From an uncultured Lachnospiraceae bacterium (GTDB lineage Bacteria > Bacillota > Clostridia > Lachnospirales > Lachnospiraceae), in NCBI GenBank assembly GCA_910584915.1, contig CAJUDM010000006.1, forward strand, positions 62,001 to 126,000: a stretch of 64,000 nucleotides of DNA. The letters run 5' to 3'. Both the position numbers and the translations under genes were made by a program. Under the pieces are notes generated by a model. The model saw nothing but the letters and a program-made list of their open reading frames with translations. It did no database searches and was not told the DNA's origin. Positions 25,949 through 34,590 of this stretch are shown here, piece by piece; positions within the stretch are counted from its first letter, which is position 1; the number at the start of each line of letters is the position of its first letter.

Positions 25949-26839
25949 ATGAGAAAAAGACTTCAAAAACTGCTTACCGGTATCGGCATGATGTTTGCTC
26001 TGTTTATCGGATGTGGCATCGCAGCGAATGCGGCGAGTTATGCCGACCTGTTTGATGCCGCTTATTATGCGGAAAAAAATCCGGATGTGGTGGCGGACTA
26101 TGGCAATGATCCCAATGTGTTGTTTGCCCACTATGTAAACAATGGTATCCATGAGGGGCGCAATCCCGGACCGGTCTTCGATGTGAAAAAGTACAGGGAG
26201 CATAATCATGACCTGGAGGGACTCTATGGAGACAACTGGGCGGCATATGTGAACCAGTATCTGGCGGAAGGACTGCCGGAGGGACGTGTCGGTTACGGCG
26301 AGGACTTTGACGCCGCATCCTATGCCAACAGGTATTCGGATCTGAAAAATGTTTTCGGCTATGATCTGAAAAAGCTCTATACGCACTACCTGACCCGCGG
26401 AAAGAAAGAAGGCAGGAATGCTTCCTGGGAATCTACAGAGGAAGAGAAAAAGGAAGACAGCAAAAAGCCGGTATTAAGCGGCCATCTGGTGTCCAGAAAG
26501 GCTAACCGGCTGTTTGCCATCACCAATGAGGAGAGAAGGGCATGGGGCCTGCGTAACCTCACCTGGGACAATTCTCTGGCATCTCTCGCGGAGACGAGAG
26601 TGATGGAACTGCCGATCAGGTTTGACCATGTACGTCCAAACGGAGACAGCATTTATGAATACCGTGTAGATGCGGAAAATATTTCCATGTGGTATGACGA
26701 TGCCGAAGATGTCCACAATGTATTTATGGAATACTGGACGGATGCCAACAATATCATAGATCCTGATCTGAGAAGAGTCGGTATTGCCTGCTATGAAGTC
26801 GGAGGCGTATATTACTGGTGTGAATTGTTCAGGGAGTAG
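25949..26839 (+). CDS. Secreted protein with three EGR repeats and a C-terminal CAP domain
   Basis: 297 residues from ATG 25949, fixed by AGGAGGTGA; an ATG at 25820 is in frame but unsupported. A signal peptide ends near AANAA. Three ~42-residue repeats follow, each with YY..NPDV/YS-DL..., L..HY...G..EGR (residues ~30-155): a repeat often seen in secreted clostridial proteins. An acidic/lysine linker leads to a CAP/SCP domain (~185-297: NEERRAWGLRNLTWDNSLASLAETRVMEL, FDHVRPNG, AENI). It is likely a surface or secreted protein; CAP domains have varied roles. Confidence 0.82.
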   Translation: MRKRLQKLLTGIGMMFALFIGCGIAANAASYADLFDAAYYAEKNPDVVADYGNDPNVLFAHYVNNGIHEGRNPGPVFDVKKYREHNHDLEGLYGDNWAAYVNQYLAEGLPEGRVGYGEDFDAASYANRYSDLKNVFGYDLKKLYTHYLTRGKKEGRNASWESTEEEKKEDSKKPVLSGHLVSRKANRLFAITNEERRAWGLRNLTWDNSLASLAETRVMELPIRFDHVRPNGDSIYEYRVDAENISMWYDDAEDVHNVFMEYWTDANNIIDPDLRRVGIACYEVGGVYYWCELFRE

Positions 26840-26906
26840 TGAAAGGCCTGAACAGCCGGTAATCCCGCTGTCGGCTCATTGCCTGCGGGAATAAATGGGA
26901 GGCGGA

Positions 26907-26942
26907 GAATAGATTCATCGTGTGTGGATCTATTCTTTTTTT
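26907..26942 (+). terminator. Rho-independent terminator after CAP-protein gene
   Basis: GAATAGAT (26907-26914) and ATCTATTC (26928-26935) with seven T following. Confidence 0.88.
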
Positions 26943-27042
26943 GGAAATATTGCTGTAAAAATTCATTGTTAATGTTGTTTTTTTGTGCTATAGTTATATT
27001 AATGATTACAAAGTGAATATCAGGAGAAAGGAATAATATGCT

Positions 27043-27309
27043 ATGTATATACCGGAAAATTCAGGTTTTCTAATCGGAATCATAGTAGGCTGTCTGTTGA
27101 TTGGCGCACTTTACGGACTGATTCCTCTTTTTGTCGGCAGAAGAAGAGATATGAAGGGGATGGGAATTGCAGGATTTCTATGTTCCATGGCAGGAAACCT
27201 CTTTTTCATCGGATGGGGCGTTTGTTTTGCGGGAAATTTATACCTGGCATCGCTGGCACCTTTCGTACCCCTCATCTTTACGGTCATTATTTTAGTGAAG
27301 AGCAGATAG
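27043..27309 (+). CDS. Small membrane protein of unknown function
   Basis: 88 residues with three hydrophobic segments (~8-30, 41-60, 64-85) and a basic RRRDMK loop after the first, which should lie in the cytoplasm. AAAGGA is 10 bases upstream; a nearer ATG at 27038 opens only a very short frame. It is 38 bases upstream of the kinase-like gene and probably co-transcribed. No family recognised. Confidence 0.65.
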   Translation: MYIPENSGFLIGIIVGCLLIGALYGLIPLFVGRRRDMKGMGIAGFLCSMAGNLFFIGWGVCFAGNLYLASLAPFVPLIFTVIILVKSR

Positions 27310-27347
27310 CAGAAACAAGAAAAACAGAAACAGGAGGACATCATTAT

Positions 27348-27974
27348 ATGAATACGATCATCACAATAGGAAGGCAATACGGCTCAGGCGGGAGGGAGAT
27401 CGGCGGAAAACTTGCAAAACGGCTGAATATTCCGTTTTATGACAAAGATCTGCTCAGCAGGGCGGCAAAGGAGAGCGGTTTCTGTCAGGAAATGATAGAA
27501 AATCACGATGAGCGCCCGACCAATTCGTTTTTATACAATCTGGTAATGGATACCTATTCCTTCGGCTATAATTCTTCATCCTTTGTGGATATGCCGATCA
27601 GCCACAAAATCTTTCTGGCTCAGTTTGATACGATCAAAAAAATTGCAGATGAGGGTGCCTGTGTGATCGTGGGAAGATGCGCGGATTATGCGCTTGCCGA
27701 ATATCCGAACTGCGTCCATATCTTTATCCACGCGGACGAGGACCACAGGATAAAACGCATCATGGAACGCCATAATATGACCGAGGCCAAAGCGAAAGAC
27801 GCCATCAATAAAAAAGATAAACAGCGCCAGAGTTATTATAATTATTATTCCTCCAAAAAATGGGGGCGTTCCGATACCTACGATCTGTCCGTCAACTCTG
27901 CAAGACTCGGTATAGACGGCACGGTAAACCTGCTTGCACAGTATGTGGAGGATGTGGAAAAGGAACGTTCATAG
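27348..27974 (+). CDS. Cytidylate kinase-like protein
   Basis: 208 residues from ATG 27348 with CAGGAGG upstream; the frame is open further but this is the supported start. GRQYGSGGREIGGKLAKRLNIPFYDKDLL is a P-loop of the cytidylate-kinase-like family (GSGG form in place of GKS). CVIVGRCADYAL and HADEDHRIKRIMERHNMT are also typical. The family is nucleoside-kinase-like; its substrate is not established. The usual Cmk is expected elsewhere in the genome. Confidence 0.85.
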   Translation: MNTIITIGRQYGSGGREIGGKLAKRLNIPFYDKDLLSRAAKESGFCQEMIENHDERPTNSFLYNLVMDTYSFGYNSSSFVDMPISHKIFLAQFDTIKKIADEGACVIVGRCADYALAEYPNCVHIFIHADEDHRIKRIMERHNMTEAKAKDAINKKDKQRQSYYNYYSSKKWGRSDTYDLSVNSARLGIDGTVNLLAQYVEDVEKERS

Positions 27975-28005
27975 ATATTAAATATCTCATAAATCACCAA
28001 AATTA

Positions 28006-28040
28006 ATGTCCCTGAGGCAATTTGCTGAAGGGGCATTTTC
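28006..28040 (+). terminator. Terminator after kinase-like gene
   Basis: AATGTCCCT (28006-28014) pairs with AGGGGCATT (28030-28038), one G-T pair, then TTTT. The noncoding stretch 27975-28537 (563 bp) holds this terminator, an inverted-repeat cluster and a second terminator; I see no gene in it. Confidence 0.75.
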
Positions 28041-28151
28041 AGTTTTTATATCAAAATAAAACCGGAAACTGTGATCACTGTTTCCACGTGTCCTTGATCC
28101 CCGGCTGATGCGGGAGAGCAGTGGCAGGAATCGGCATTTGAACGCCTCTAC

Positions 28152-28238
28152 AACTATTCGCAAAAGCATAGTTTAACGAATAGTTTAAGCGTATTCGGGA
28201 ATTTTTCTGTGAGGGCGAAAAACTAGTTTGTTAAACTA
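28152..28238. repeat. Cluster of related inverted repeats
   Basis: AACTATTCG (28152-28160) and CGAATAGTT (28177-28185) are perfect inverted arms 16 bp apart. The word TAGTTTAA occurs at 28169 and 28181, and TAGTTT-GTT-AAACTA (28224-28238) is a perfect hairpin of the same word. The grouping looks like protein-binding or recombination sites, or a relic of a mobile element. No coding sequence is present. Confidence 0.5.
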
Positions 28239-28383
28239 TAGGGGTATTGTGGAAACTGGAATTAGCCCGGGCTCAAGTGGATCGCATTAAACATGTTTGT
28301 CAGTTATTATGGCGTTATTTGATAATATGAACCAGCTTTATAATCTAATAATATACTAAAAAATTATGAACAGAACTCATGCA

Positions 28384-28424
28384 AAAAGCCGGCATATTTC
28401 ATTTGAGCTTACATGCCGGCTTTT
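28384..28424. terminator. Bidirectional terminator
   Basis: AAAAGCCGGCAT (28384-28395) and ATGCCGGCTTTT (28413-28424) form a perfect 12-base stem with A-run and T-run, usable by the flotillin gene on the minus strand and by plus-strand transcripts. Confidence 0.85.
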
Positions 28425-28537
28425 ATGTCTTTACATCTTTACATTTTTACATTTTCAGAACAGCTTCTATCATAAAGTTCCAGCGCAACTTATCGGCTGT
28501 TTTCGGCCTTGTCAGACAATTTCACAGAGGATTACTC

Positions 28538-30148
28538 CTAAGCATCCGCGTTGTTATTATTATTGTTGTTGTTATCATTGCCGGAACCTGCGATTCTGGC
28601 GCCCGCGAAGCCTGCCAGAACAGCGTTCAAATCGATGCCTGTGGACTCTTTTAAGCCGTCTGTGACCTGGTTCAGTGTGCCCATGATATCTTTCATCAGT
28701 TTTGCGGAATTGCCGTCGCCGTACATTGTGATCCGATCGACTTTCGCGAGAGGTTCTGCGATATTTTTCGCGATCTCAGGCATCGCCTTGAAGTACATTT
28801 CCAGCACCGCGGCCTCGCCCATCTGTTTCATGGCTTCCGCTTTCTTTTCGATACCTTCCGCCTCCGCGAGGGCCTTTGCCCTGATCGCCTCCGCTTCCGC
28901 GAGACCTTTGCTGCGGATACCTTCGGCTTCCTGTTCCATAGCGTATTTCTGGGCTTCTGCAGTTGCCTTCAGTGCCTCCGCCTCTTTTTCTCTCTCAAAT
29001 TTATCAGCTTCCGCGTTTTTCTGACGCTCAAACAGCTGTGCTTCCGATTTTCTCTGTATTTCATAGAGATTTGCGTCTGACTCCTGCTGTTTCGCATATT
29101 TCTCAGCGTCCGCCTGTTTCTTGACTGTAGCCTCCAGCGTGCGCTCTGTCAGTTCCACTTCCTTTTCTTTCAGAGCGATAGCCTTTTCCTGTTTGGCAAG
29201 ATTGGCTTCCGCAGTCGCAACCTCGACCGTTTTTCGCTCCATTTCCTGCTGGATCTGATATGCCGCATCAGCGATTGCCTTCTTTGTATCCGCATCCTTC
29301 TGCAGTTCCGCTTTTCGGATCGCCAGGTCATTCTCCTTTTGTGCGATCAATGTCTCCGCACTGATCTGCGCCTCCTTTGATTCTCTGTCAGCTTCGGCCT
29401 TGACAACCGCTTTTTCCTTCTGTGCCTTTGCGATGGCATTTGCGATCTCAAGTTCGGAACTCACCTGCGCATCGTTGGATTCCTTCTTAGCCTGAGCCTG
29501 TGCTTTGGCGATCTCTTTTTCACTCTCCGCCCTGGAGATAGCCGCATTTTTCTGAATTTTGACAATATTGTCAACACCGAGATTTTCAATTACACCGTTG
29601 CCGTCTACAAAATTCTGCACATTGAAGCTGACGATATCAAGCCCCATCGCAGCGAGATCCGGTTCCGCGTTCTCTTTCACCAGTGTCGCAAATTTCTGCC
29701 GGTCACTCACCATCTCCTCCAGATTCATCTTACCGACAATTTCGCGCATATTGCCCTCAAGGACCTCCCTTGCGACCTGGGCGATATATTCTGTCGGTTT
29801 GTTCAGGAAATTCTGTGCTGCAAGGTTGAGACGCTCCTCGTTATCGCTGATCTTGACGTTGACCGCCGCATCCACTTTAATATTGATATAATCCGCTGTG
29901 GGCACCGCGCTCGAAGTCTTCACGTCTATGGGGATCAGCTGTAAGTTTAATTCGTCTTTCTTTTCCAGAAAAGGAATTTTTAGCCCCGCTTTACCGATCA
30001 GGACTTTCGGCTGTTTTCGCAAGCCGGAAATTATGTACGCCGTATCCGGCGACGCCTTGACATAGCCCGATGCGAAAATGATGATGACTACGATCGCCGC
30101 TATGATGGGAGCGACCGTTCCAAAGATTCCCAATAATGTACTGAACAT
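28538..30148 (-). CDS. floT: Flotillin family protein (FloT/YuaG-like)
   Basis: 536 residues. An N-terminal hairpin or transmembrane segment (~10-28), an SPFH/PHB domain (~30-200) and a long Ala/Glu/Lys coiled coil with repeated EA pairs (~200-450) match bacterial flotillins, scaffolds of functional membrane microdomains. The C-terminus ends in a Gly/Asn tail with eight consecutive asparagines (DN8ADA), encoded by AAC and AAT triplets at 28551-28575, so its length could vary by slippage. Homologues are often paired with an NfeD protein; none is seen here. Confidence 0.92.
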   Translation of the reverse strand: MFSTLLGIFGTVAPIIAAIVVIIIFASGYVKASPDTAYIISGLRKQPKVLIGKAGLKIPFLEKKDELNLQLIPIDVKTSSAVPTADYINIKVDAAVNVKISDNEERLNLAAQNFLNKPTEYIAQVAREVLEGNMREIVGKMNLEEMVSDRQKFATLVKENAEPDLAAMGLDIVSFNVQNFVDGNGVIENLGVDNIVKIQKNAAISRAESEKEIAKAQAQAKKESNDAQVSSELEIANAIAKAQKEKAVVKAEADRESKEAQISAETLIAQKENDLAIRKAELQKDADTKKAIADAAYQIQQEMERKTVEVATAEANLAKQEKAIALKEKEVELTERTLEATVKKQADAEKYAKQQESDANLYEIQRKSEAQLFERQKNAEADKFEREKEAEALKATAEAQKYAMEQEAEGIRSKGLAEAEAIRAKALAEAEGIEKKAEAMKQMGEAAVLEMYFKAMPEIAKNIAEPLAKVDRITMYGDGNSAKLMKDIMGTLNQVTDGLKESTGIDLNAVLAGFAGARIAGSGNDNNNNNNNNADA

Positions 30149-30369
30149 ATTCTTCTCTCTCCTTTTTCTTGTTTTAATGATAACTTGTTAAATTGTCGGA
30201 CTTATTGGTTCCCGCGAGCAATGAGCCAAGCGGCTGCGAAGCAGACATTTGGAGAAATGCCGCGAGGGTCACATCCCCTCTGTTGCTTTGCAGCGCTACA
30301 GCCTTACAACGATTTAATACTCTTTATTCCCGGTATCATATAACAACACCTCCTTGAATACAGAAAAAT
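30149..30369. other. GC-rich noncoding spacer between flotillin and dtd
   Basis: The stretch 30205-30310 is markedly GC-rich (CCCGCGAGCAATGAGCC, GCGGCTGCGAAGCAGAC, CCGCGAGGG) between AT-rich flanks. It has small self-complementary stretches but no open frame, promoter pair or clear terminator that I can support. Its composition suggests a dispersed repeat, which would need other genomes to test. Confidence 0.4.
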
Positions 30370-30819
30370 TCAAAACAATTCCGCCGAATCCAGCATTACC
30401 GTAAACGGACCCTCGTTCGTGAAAGAGACCTTCATCTCGGCGCCGAACATGCCGGTCTGCACATCTGCGCCGGCTTTCCGACATGTTTCAACGATATAGT
30501 CGTACATTTCCTCCGCATATTCCGCGGAGCCTGACTTTGTGAAAGACGGTCTGTTTCCTTTCCGGCAGTCGGCATACAGCGTAAACTGCGAGACCAGAAG
30601 CAGGCTTCCGTCTACCTGGTCGAGGCTTAAGTTTGTCTTTCCATTCTCGTCCTTAAATATGCGAAGTCCGAGCATCTTCTTTATCATTTTATCGGCGGTT
30701 TCCCTTGTGTCGGCGTCCTCCACGCCGATCAGCACAACATAGCCGAAAGGGATCGCTCCGACGGTCTGTTCTTTCACCGTTACAGAGGCGTTTGATGCGA
30801 TCTGTATTAAAAATTTCAT
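30370..30819 (-). CDS. dtd: D-aminoacyl-tRNA deacylase
   Basis: 149 residues from ATG 30819 (MKFLIQIASNASVTV matches the family start; GAGG upstream). The active-site motifs LLLVSQFTLYAD and NEGPFTVMLD (family N.GP.T) are present. Dtd frees tRNAs mischarged with D-amino acids or glycine. It follows the permease gene by 11 bases and shares its transcript. Confidence 0.93.
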   Translation of the reverse strand: MKFLIQIASNASVTVKEQTVGAIPFGYVVLIGVEDADTRETADKMIKKMLGLRIFKDENGKTNLSLDQVDGSLLLVSQFTLYADCRKGNRPSFTKSGSAEYAEEMYDYIVETCRKAGADVQTGMFGAEMKVSFTNEGPFTVMLDSAELF

Positions 30820-30830
30820 CTGTTTATACC

Positions 30831-32090
30831 TCATTTTGTGGTGTTGGCATCCTGCATCGGAACATACACTTTTTGCGCATCGATATGGTCCAACTCCTCG
30901 TAATCCGCCGTATTGGTGGAAAGGGCTTTCTTTTTCAGGAGCCTGTTGATCATATAGCTGATACCGGCATACAGCACGGCGAACAGCGGCACTCCCACTA
31001 CCATCCCGGCTATGCCCCACAATCCGCCGAAGAATGTGATGGAGAAGATGACCCAGAAACCGGAAAGGCCGGTGGATTCGCCGAGAATCTTGGGACCGAT
31101 CACGTTTCCGTCAAGCTGCTGCAGCGCCAGTACAAAGAGAATAAACGGAATACACTTTACCGGGTTGATCATCAGCACCAGCAGTGCGCTCGGGATCGCT
31201 CCGATGTAGGGACCAAAGAACGGGATGATATTGGTCACTCCGACGATAACACTGATCAGCACGGCGTACGGCATATTCAGAACACTTGTACCGAAAAAGC
31301 ACAGGACGCCGATGATCGCGGAATCCACGATCTTGCCGCCCAGAAAGCCGATAAAAGTCTTATTGGTAAACCGGCATGCATTGATCACCTGGTTGGCTGC
31401 CGGGCGCTCAAACAGCGCGTAACAGATCTTTTTTGCCTGACTGGCAAACTTCTCTTTCCCGGACAGCACATAGACTGAAATGATCATACCGATCACGAGA
31501 TTATAGAGCGATTTCAGCATGCCGATCACCCCCATGGAAGCGGAAAGGATAAAACTGTTGATTGTGGGCATCACCCTTTTGTCCAGAAGGCTGTCCAGAT
31601 CTTTGGAGTAGGTATTTAACAGGCTCTCAATGTACGCTTCCACATCCGGATTGTCCGCCAGAAGTTTTTCCGTCAGTTCGATCAGATTGTTGATATATGT
31701 CGGGAATCGCGTGATGATGCTCTGGATGCTCAGCACCAGTTCCGGGATCACAATGGCAAAAAAGGAGTATATGATAAGTCCGATCACCAGAAAGGTGAGC
31801 AGAACGGACCCCGCACGGACCCGCTTTTTCACTTTGGACTTTCGGACATCGATATGGCATTTTCTGCACAGCGGATAGATAAGCTTCTCTTCTATCCAGT
31901 TTAACACCGGCGCCGCTATGAAGGCGATGATCAGGCCGTCTATCACAGGCATAGCCACGCCGAAGATCACATTTAAACCGTCCCAGATCGATTGTCCTTT
32001 GAAGATCAGGCAGACAAAACAGATCGCCAGGATCAGCACGACCAATGCCGTTGTCCCCCATTTCATATACTTGTTGGTAAACTTTTTCAT
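30831..32090 (-). CDS. AI-2E family membrane permease
   Basis: 419 residues with seven to eight membrane helices. Markers of the AI-2E (PF01594-type) family are ALVVLILAICFV at the start, the IINPF-like TNIIPFFGPYIGAIPSALL and LDGNVIGPKILGESTGLSGFWVIFSITFFGGLWGIAGMVVGVPLFAVLY. Family members export autoinducer-2 or act as Na+/H+ or lipid-linked transporters; the cargo is not predictable. The start has AAGGA upstream. Confidence 0.9.
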   Translation of the reverse strand: MKKFTNKYMKWGTTALVVLILAICFVCLIFKGQSIWDGLNVIFGVAMPVIDGLIIAFIAAPVLNWIEEKLIYPLCRKCHIDVRKSKVKKRVRAGSVLLTFLVIGLIIYSFFAIVIPELVLSIQSIITRFPTYINNLIELTEKLLADNPDVEAYIESLLNTYSKDLDSLLDKRVMPTINSFILSASMGVIGMLKSLYNLVIGMIISVYVLSGKEKFASQAKKICYALFERPAANQVINACRFTNKTFIGFLGGKIVDSAIIGVLCFFGTSVLNMPYAVLISVIVGVTNIIPFFGPYIGAIPSALLVLMINPVKCIPFILFVLALQQLDGNVIGPKILGESTGLSGFWVIFSITFFGGLWGIAGMVVGVPLFAVLYAGISYMINRLLKKKALSTNTADYEELDHIDAQKVYVPMQDANTTK

Positions 32091-32232
32091 TTAGCTTTCA
32101 GTCCTTTTCTTTTGGTTGTTATCATGGTATTATGATTAAGGAGCAGGAATATGATACTATTATTATATCAGAACAGGCGGGACTTTCAACTCAAATAACA
32201 AAATAAGAAAAGAAAGACAAAAAATACCTACT

Positions 32233-32949
32233 ATGAAACTACAACAGTTGTACAGTTTTACAAGAAAAGCCATCGATGATTACCATATGATCAGCGCCGG
32301 TGACCACATTGCTGTCGGCATATCCGGCGGTAAGGATTCCCTCGCCATGCTCTATGCCCTGAGCGGCATCAGGCGTTTTTATCCGGCGTCTTTTGAACTT
32401 ACCGCGGTGACAGTGGATCTGGGGTTTGAAAACCTGAATCTGGACAGGATAGCCGCCCTGTGCGCGGAACTTGATGTGCCCTATCACATCGTAAAGACAG
32501 ATATCGGCAGGATCATTTTTGAGGACAGAAAGGAGTCCTCCCCCTGTTCTCTGTGTGCCAAAATGAGGAAGGGCGCTCTGAATCAGGCGATGAAGGAACT
32601 GGGGTGCGGAAAGATAGCCTACGCCCACCACAGGGATGATGTGGTGGAGACCATGCTGCTCTCCCTGATCTATGAAGGGCGCTTCCATTGTTTTGCGCCG
32701 GTAACATACCTCGACAGAATGGATATGACGGTGATCCGCCCGTTACTCTATGTGCAGGAGGCGGATGTGATCGGATTTGTGAACAAGTATGATGTACCGG
32801 TGGTAAAGAGCCCCTGCCCCGCGGACGGGCACACGAAACGGGAATATGCTCATCTTCTGCTGCAGCAGCTGAACCGTGAGAATCCCGGCGTAAAGGAGCG
32901 GATGTTCCACGCGGTGCAGGATATGCTGCCGGCGTGGAAAACCCAGTAA
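32233..32949 (+). CDS. TtcA-like PP-loop tRNA-thiolation protein
   Basis: 238 residues. The PP-loop SGGKDS (31-36) binds ATP; cysteines in CSLCAKM and KSPCPADG resemble the iron-sulfur ligands of TtcA, which thiolates C32 of tRNA. AYAHHRDDVVETMLL is typical of this group. Assignment as TtcA versus a related TilS-type family is not final. No ribosome site is obvious, but the start matches the family N-terminus. Confidence 0.85.
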   Translation: MKLQQLYSFTRKAIDDYHMISAGDHIAVGISGGKDSLAMLYALSGIRRFYPASFELTAVTVDLGFENLNLDRIAALCAELDVPYHIVKTDIGRIIFEDRKESSPCSLCAKMRKGALNQAMKELGCGKIAYAHHRDDVVETMLLSLIYEGRFHCFAPVTYLDRMDMTVIRPLLYVQEADVIGFVNKYDVPVVKSPCPADGHTKREYAHLLLQQLNRENPGVKERMFHAVQDMLPAWKTQ

Positions 32950-32997
32950 ATTGGCGATATACTATTATATATATGGAATATGAAAGGAAATGGTCCC

Positions 32998-34047
32998 ATG
33001 AAATACTATGAGGAACAGGATAAAAAAAATATTGAGAAAATACGGGAGATCCTGGGTGAACTGCCCTCTTTCTGCAAGTCTTTTTTTTATGATATAGCGG
33101 ATTACACCTCCACGCGGACAAGACTTGCCTACGCCTATGACCTGAAAGTATTTTTTGCGTTTTTGCATAAGAACAATTCTGTCTGCGGAAAGATGGAGAT
33201 AACGGAAATACCGATCACCGTGTTGGACCTCATCACCAAAGATGATATTCTGGAATATCTGGACTACATGACGCTCTACGACAAGGATGGGCGCGAGATT
33301 ATGAATAAAGAGCGGGGCAAAGCAAGAAAGATCGCATCTCTGCGCAGTTTTTACAACTATTTTTACCGCTCGGAAAAGATTGAAAAAAATCCCGCGTCGC
33401 TGATTCCGATTCCCAGACAGCATGAGAAAGAGATCATCCGGCTTGAGCCGCAGGAGGTGGCGATCCTGTTGGATCAGGTGGAACGGGGTGAAAAGCTGAC
33501 CAAATCCCAGTTAAGGTACCACAAGATCAACAAAGTGCGGGATATCGCCATCCTGACGCTGCTTCTGGGGACGGGGATCCGCGTGTCGGAGTGCGTGGGA
33601 TTAAATATCAGTGATGTGGACCTGGATAACGGCGCCCTTGTGGTACACAGAAAGGGCGGCTATGACGCGACGATCTACTTCGGCTTTGAGGTGGAGAACG
33701 CCCTGCGGGACTATATGGATAAGCGGGAGGATATGATACCGGAGACAGGGCATGAGGACGCGTTCTTTATCTCCATGCAGAATAAGCGGCTGAGCGTCCG
33801 CAGCGTGGAAAAAATGGTGAAAAAATACACCCAAAATGTGACCACCTTAAAAAAGATCACGCCCCACAAACTGCGCAGCACCTACGGCACATCCCTCTAC
33901 AAGGAAACTGGTGATATTTACCTTGTCGCAAGCGTCCTCGGACACAGCGATGTAAATACCACCAGAAAACACTACGCCGCCATCAACGATGAAAAACGGA
34001 TGAAAGTTACCAATGCGGTCAAGCTGAGGGCGGACAGGCAGGAGTGA
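32998..34047 (+). CDS. Tyrosine recombinase (XerC/D-like)
   Basis: 349 residues from ATG 32998 with AAGGA nine bases upstream; ATG 32980 is in frame but unsupported. The N-terminal SAM-like core-binding domain (~15-125) precedes the catalytic domain with GTGIRVSECVGL (Arg I), KGG (Lys), HKLRSTYGT (H-x-x-R) and GHSDVNTTRKHY (His/Trp position and nucleophile Tyr). No phage, excisionase or att site lies nearby, so a chromosomal Xer-type or orphan integrase role is more likely than a prophage integrase. Confidence 0.9.
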   Translation: MKYYEEQDKKNIEKIREILGELPSFCKSFFYDIADYTSTRTRLAYAYDLKVFFAFLHKNNSVCGKMEITEIPITVLDLITKDDILEYLDYMTLYDKDGREIMNKERGKARKIASLRSFYNYFYRSEKIEKNPASLIPIPRQHEKEIIRLEPQEVAILLDQVERGEKLTKSQLRYHKINKVRDIAILTLLLGTGIRVSECVGLNISDVDLDNGALVVHRKGGYDATIYFGFEVENALRDYMDKREDMIPETGHEDAFFISMQNKRLSVRSVEKMVKKYTQNVTTLKKITPHKLRSTYGTSLYKETGDIYLVASVLGHSDVNTTRKHYAAINDEKRMKVTNAVKLRADRQE

Positions 34048-34123
34048 GATGCCGCAGCAGACTGCCGTACATCGAAACTGCAGCGCACATGGCAGAATAG
34101 CCCGCAGGCAGACTGTTTGTTAT

Positions 34124-34555
34124 CTACAGTTTACTGATCTCATCCTGATCCACCAGCGTGATCCCGTTCTCCGTCAGCACTTCTATCGCCCTCTCATTGT
34201 CGTTGACGCGCAGGATCATATATGCCACATCCTTTTTGCGCGTGGTAAAGGCATAGGAGTATTCCAGATTGATATCATTCTCGCCGAGCACTGTCACCGT
34301 GCGCAGAAGGCTTCCGGGTTTATCGGGGATCTCCACCGCCAGTACCTTTGTGACGGAGCAGATGTACCCCGCCTCCTTCATCGTGCACACTGTGTTGTAG
34401 ACATCGTCCACAATGATGCGCAGAATGCCGAAATCCGGTGTTTCCGCTATACACATCGCCCTCATGTCGATATTGTTTTCGGAGAGCACTTTCGTGAATT
34501 CCGCAAGTCCTCCCGGTCTGTTTTCAAGAAATACAGAAATCTGTTTTACAGTCAT
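34124..34555 (-). CDS. Tandem ACT-domain protein
   Basis: 143 residues forming two ACT domains (about 1-70 and 71-143). VKQISVFLENRPGGLAEFTKVLSENNIDM and LAVEIPDKPGSLLRTVTVLGENDINLEY each carry the ligand-binding PG.L turn. ACT domains bind amino acids. Located 35 bases downstream of the ligase gene, it probably senses an aromatic amino acid or product for that enzyme; this pairing is common in anaerobes. Confidence 0.88.
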   Translation of the reverse strand: MTVKQISVFLENRPGGLAEFTKVLSENNIDMRAMCIAETPDFGILRIIVDDVYNTVCTMKEAGYICSVTKVLAVEIPDKPGSLLRTVTVLGENDINLEYSYAFTTRKKDVAYMILRVNDNERAIEVLTENGITLVDQDEISKL

Positions 34556-34590
34556 TTTGCCGCCCCTTTCTCTTAATCGTATATGGTGTT

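Noticed and set aside
32998..34047. Prophage or integrative element marked by the tyrosine recombinase
   Set aside because: No phage, relaxase, excisionase or att repeat surrounds it; neighbours are ordinary chromosomal genes.
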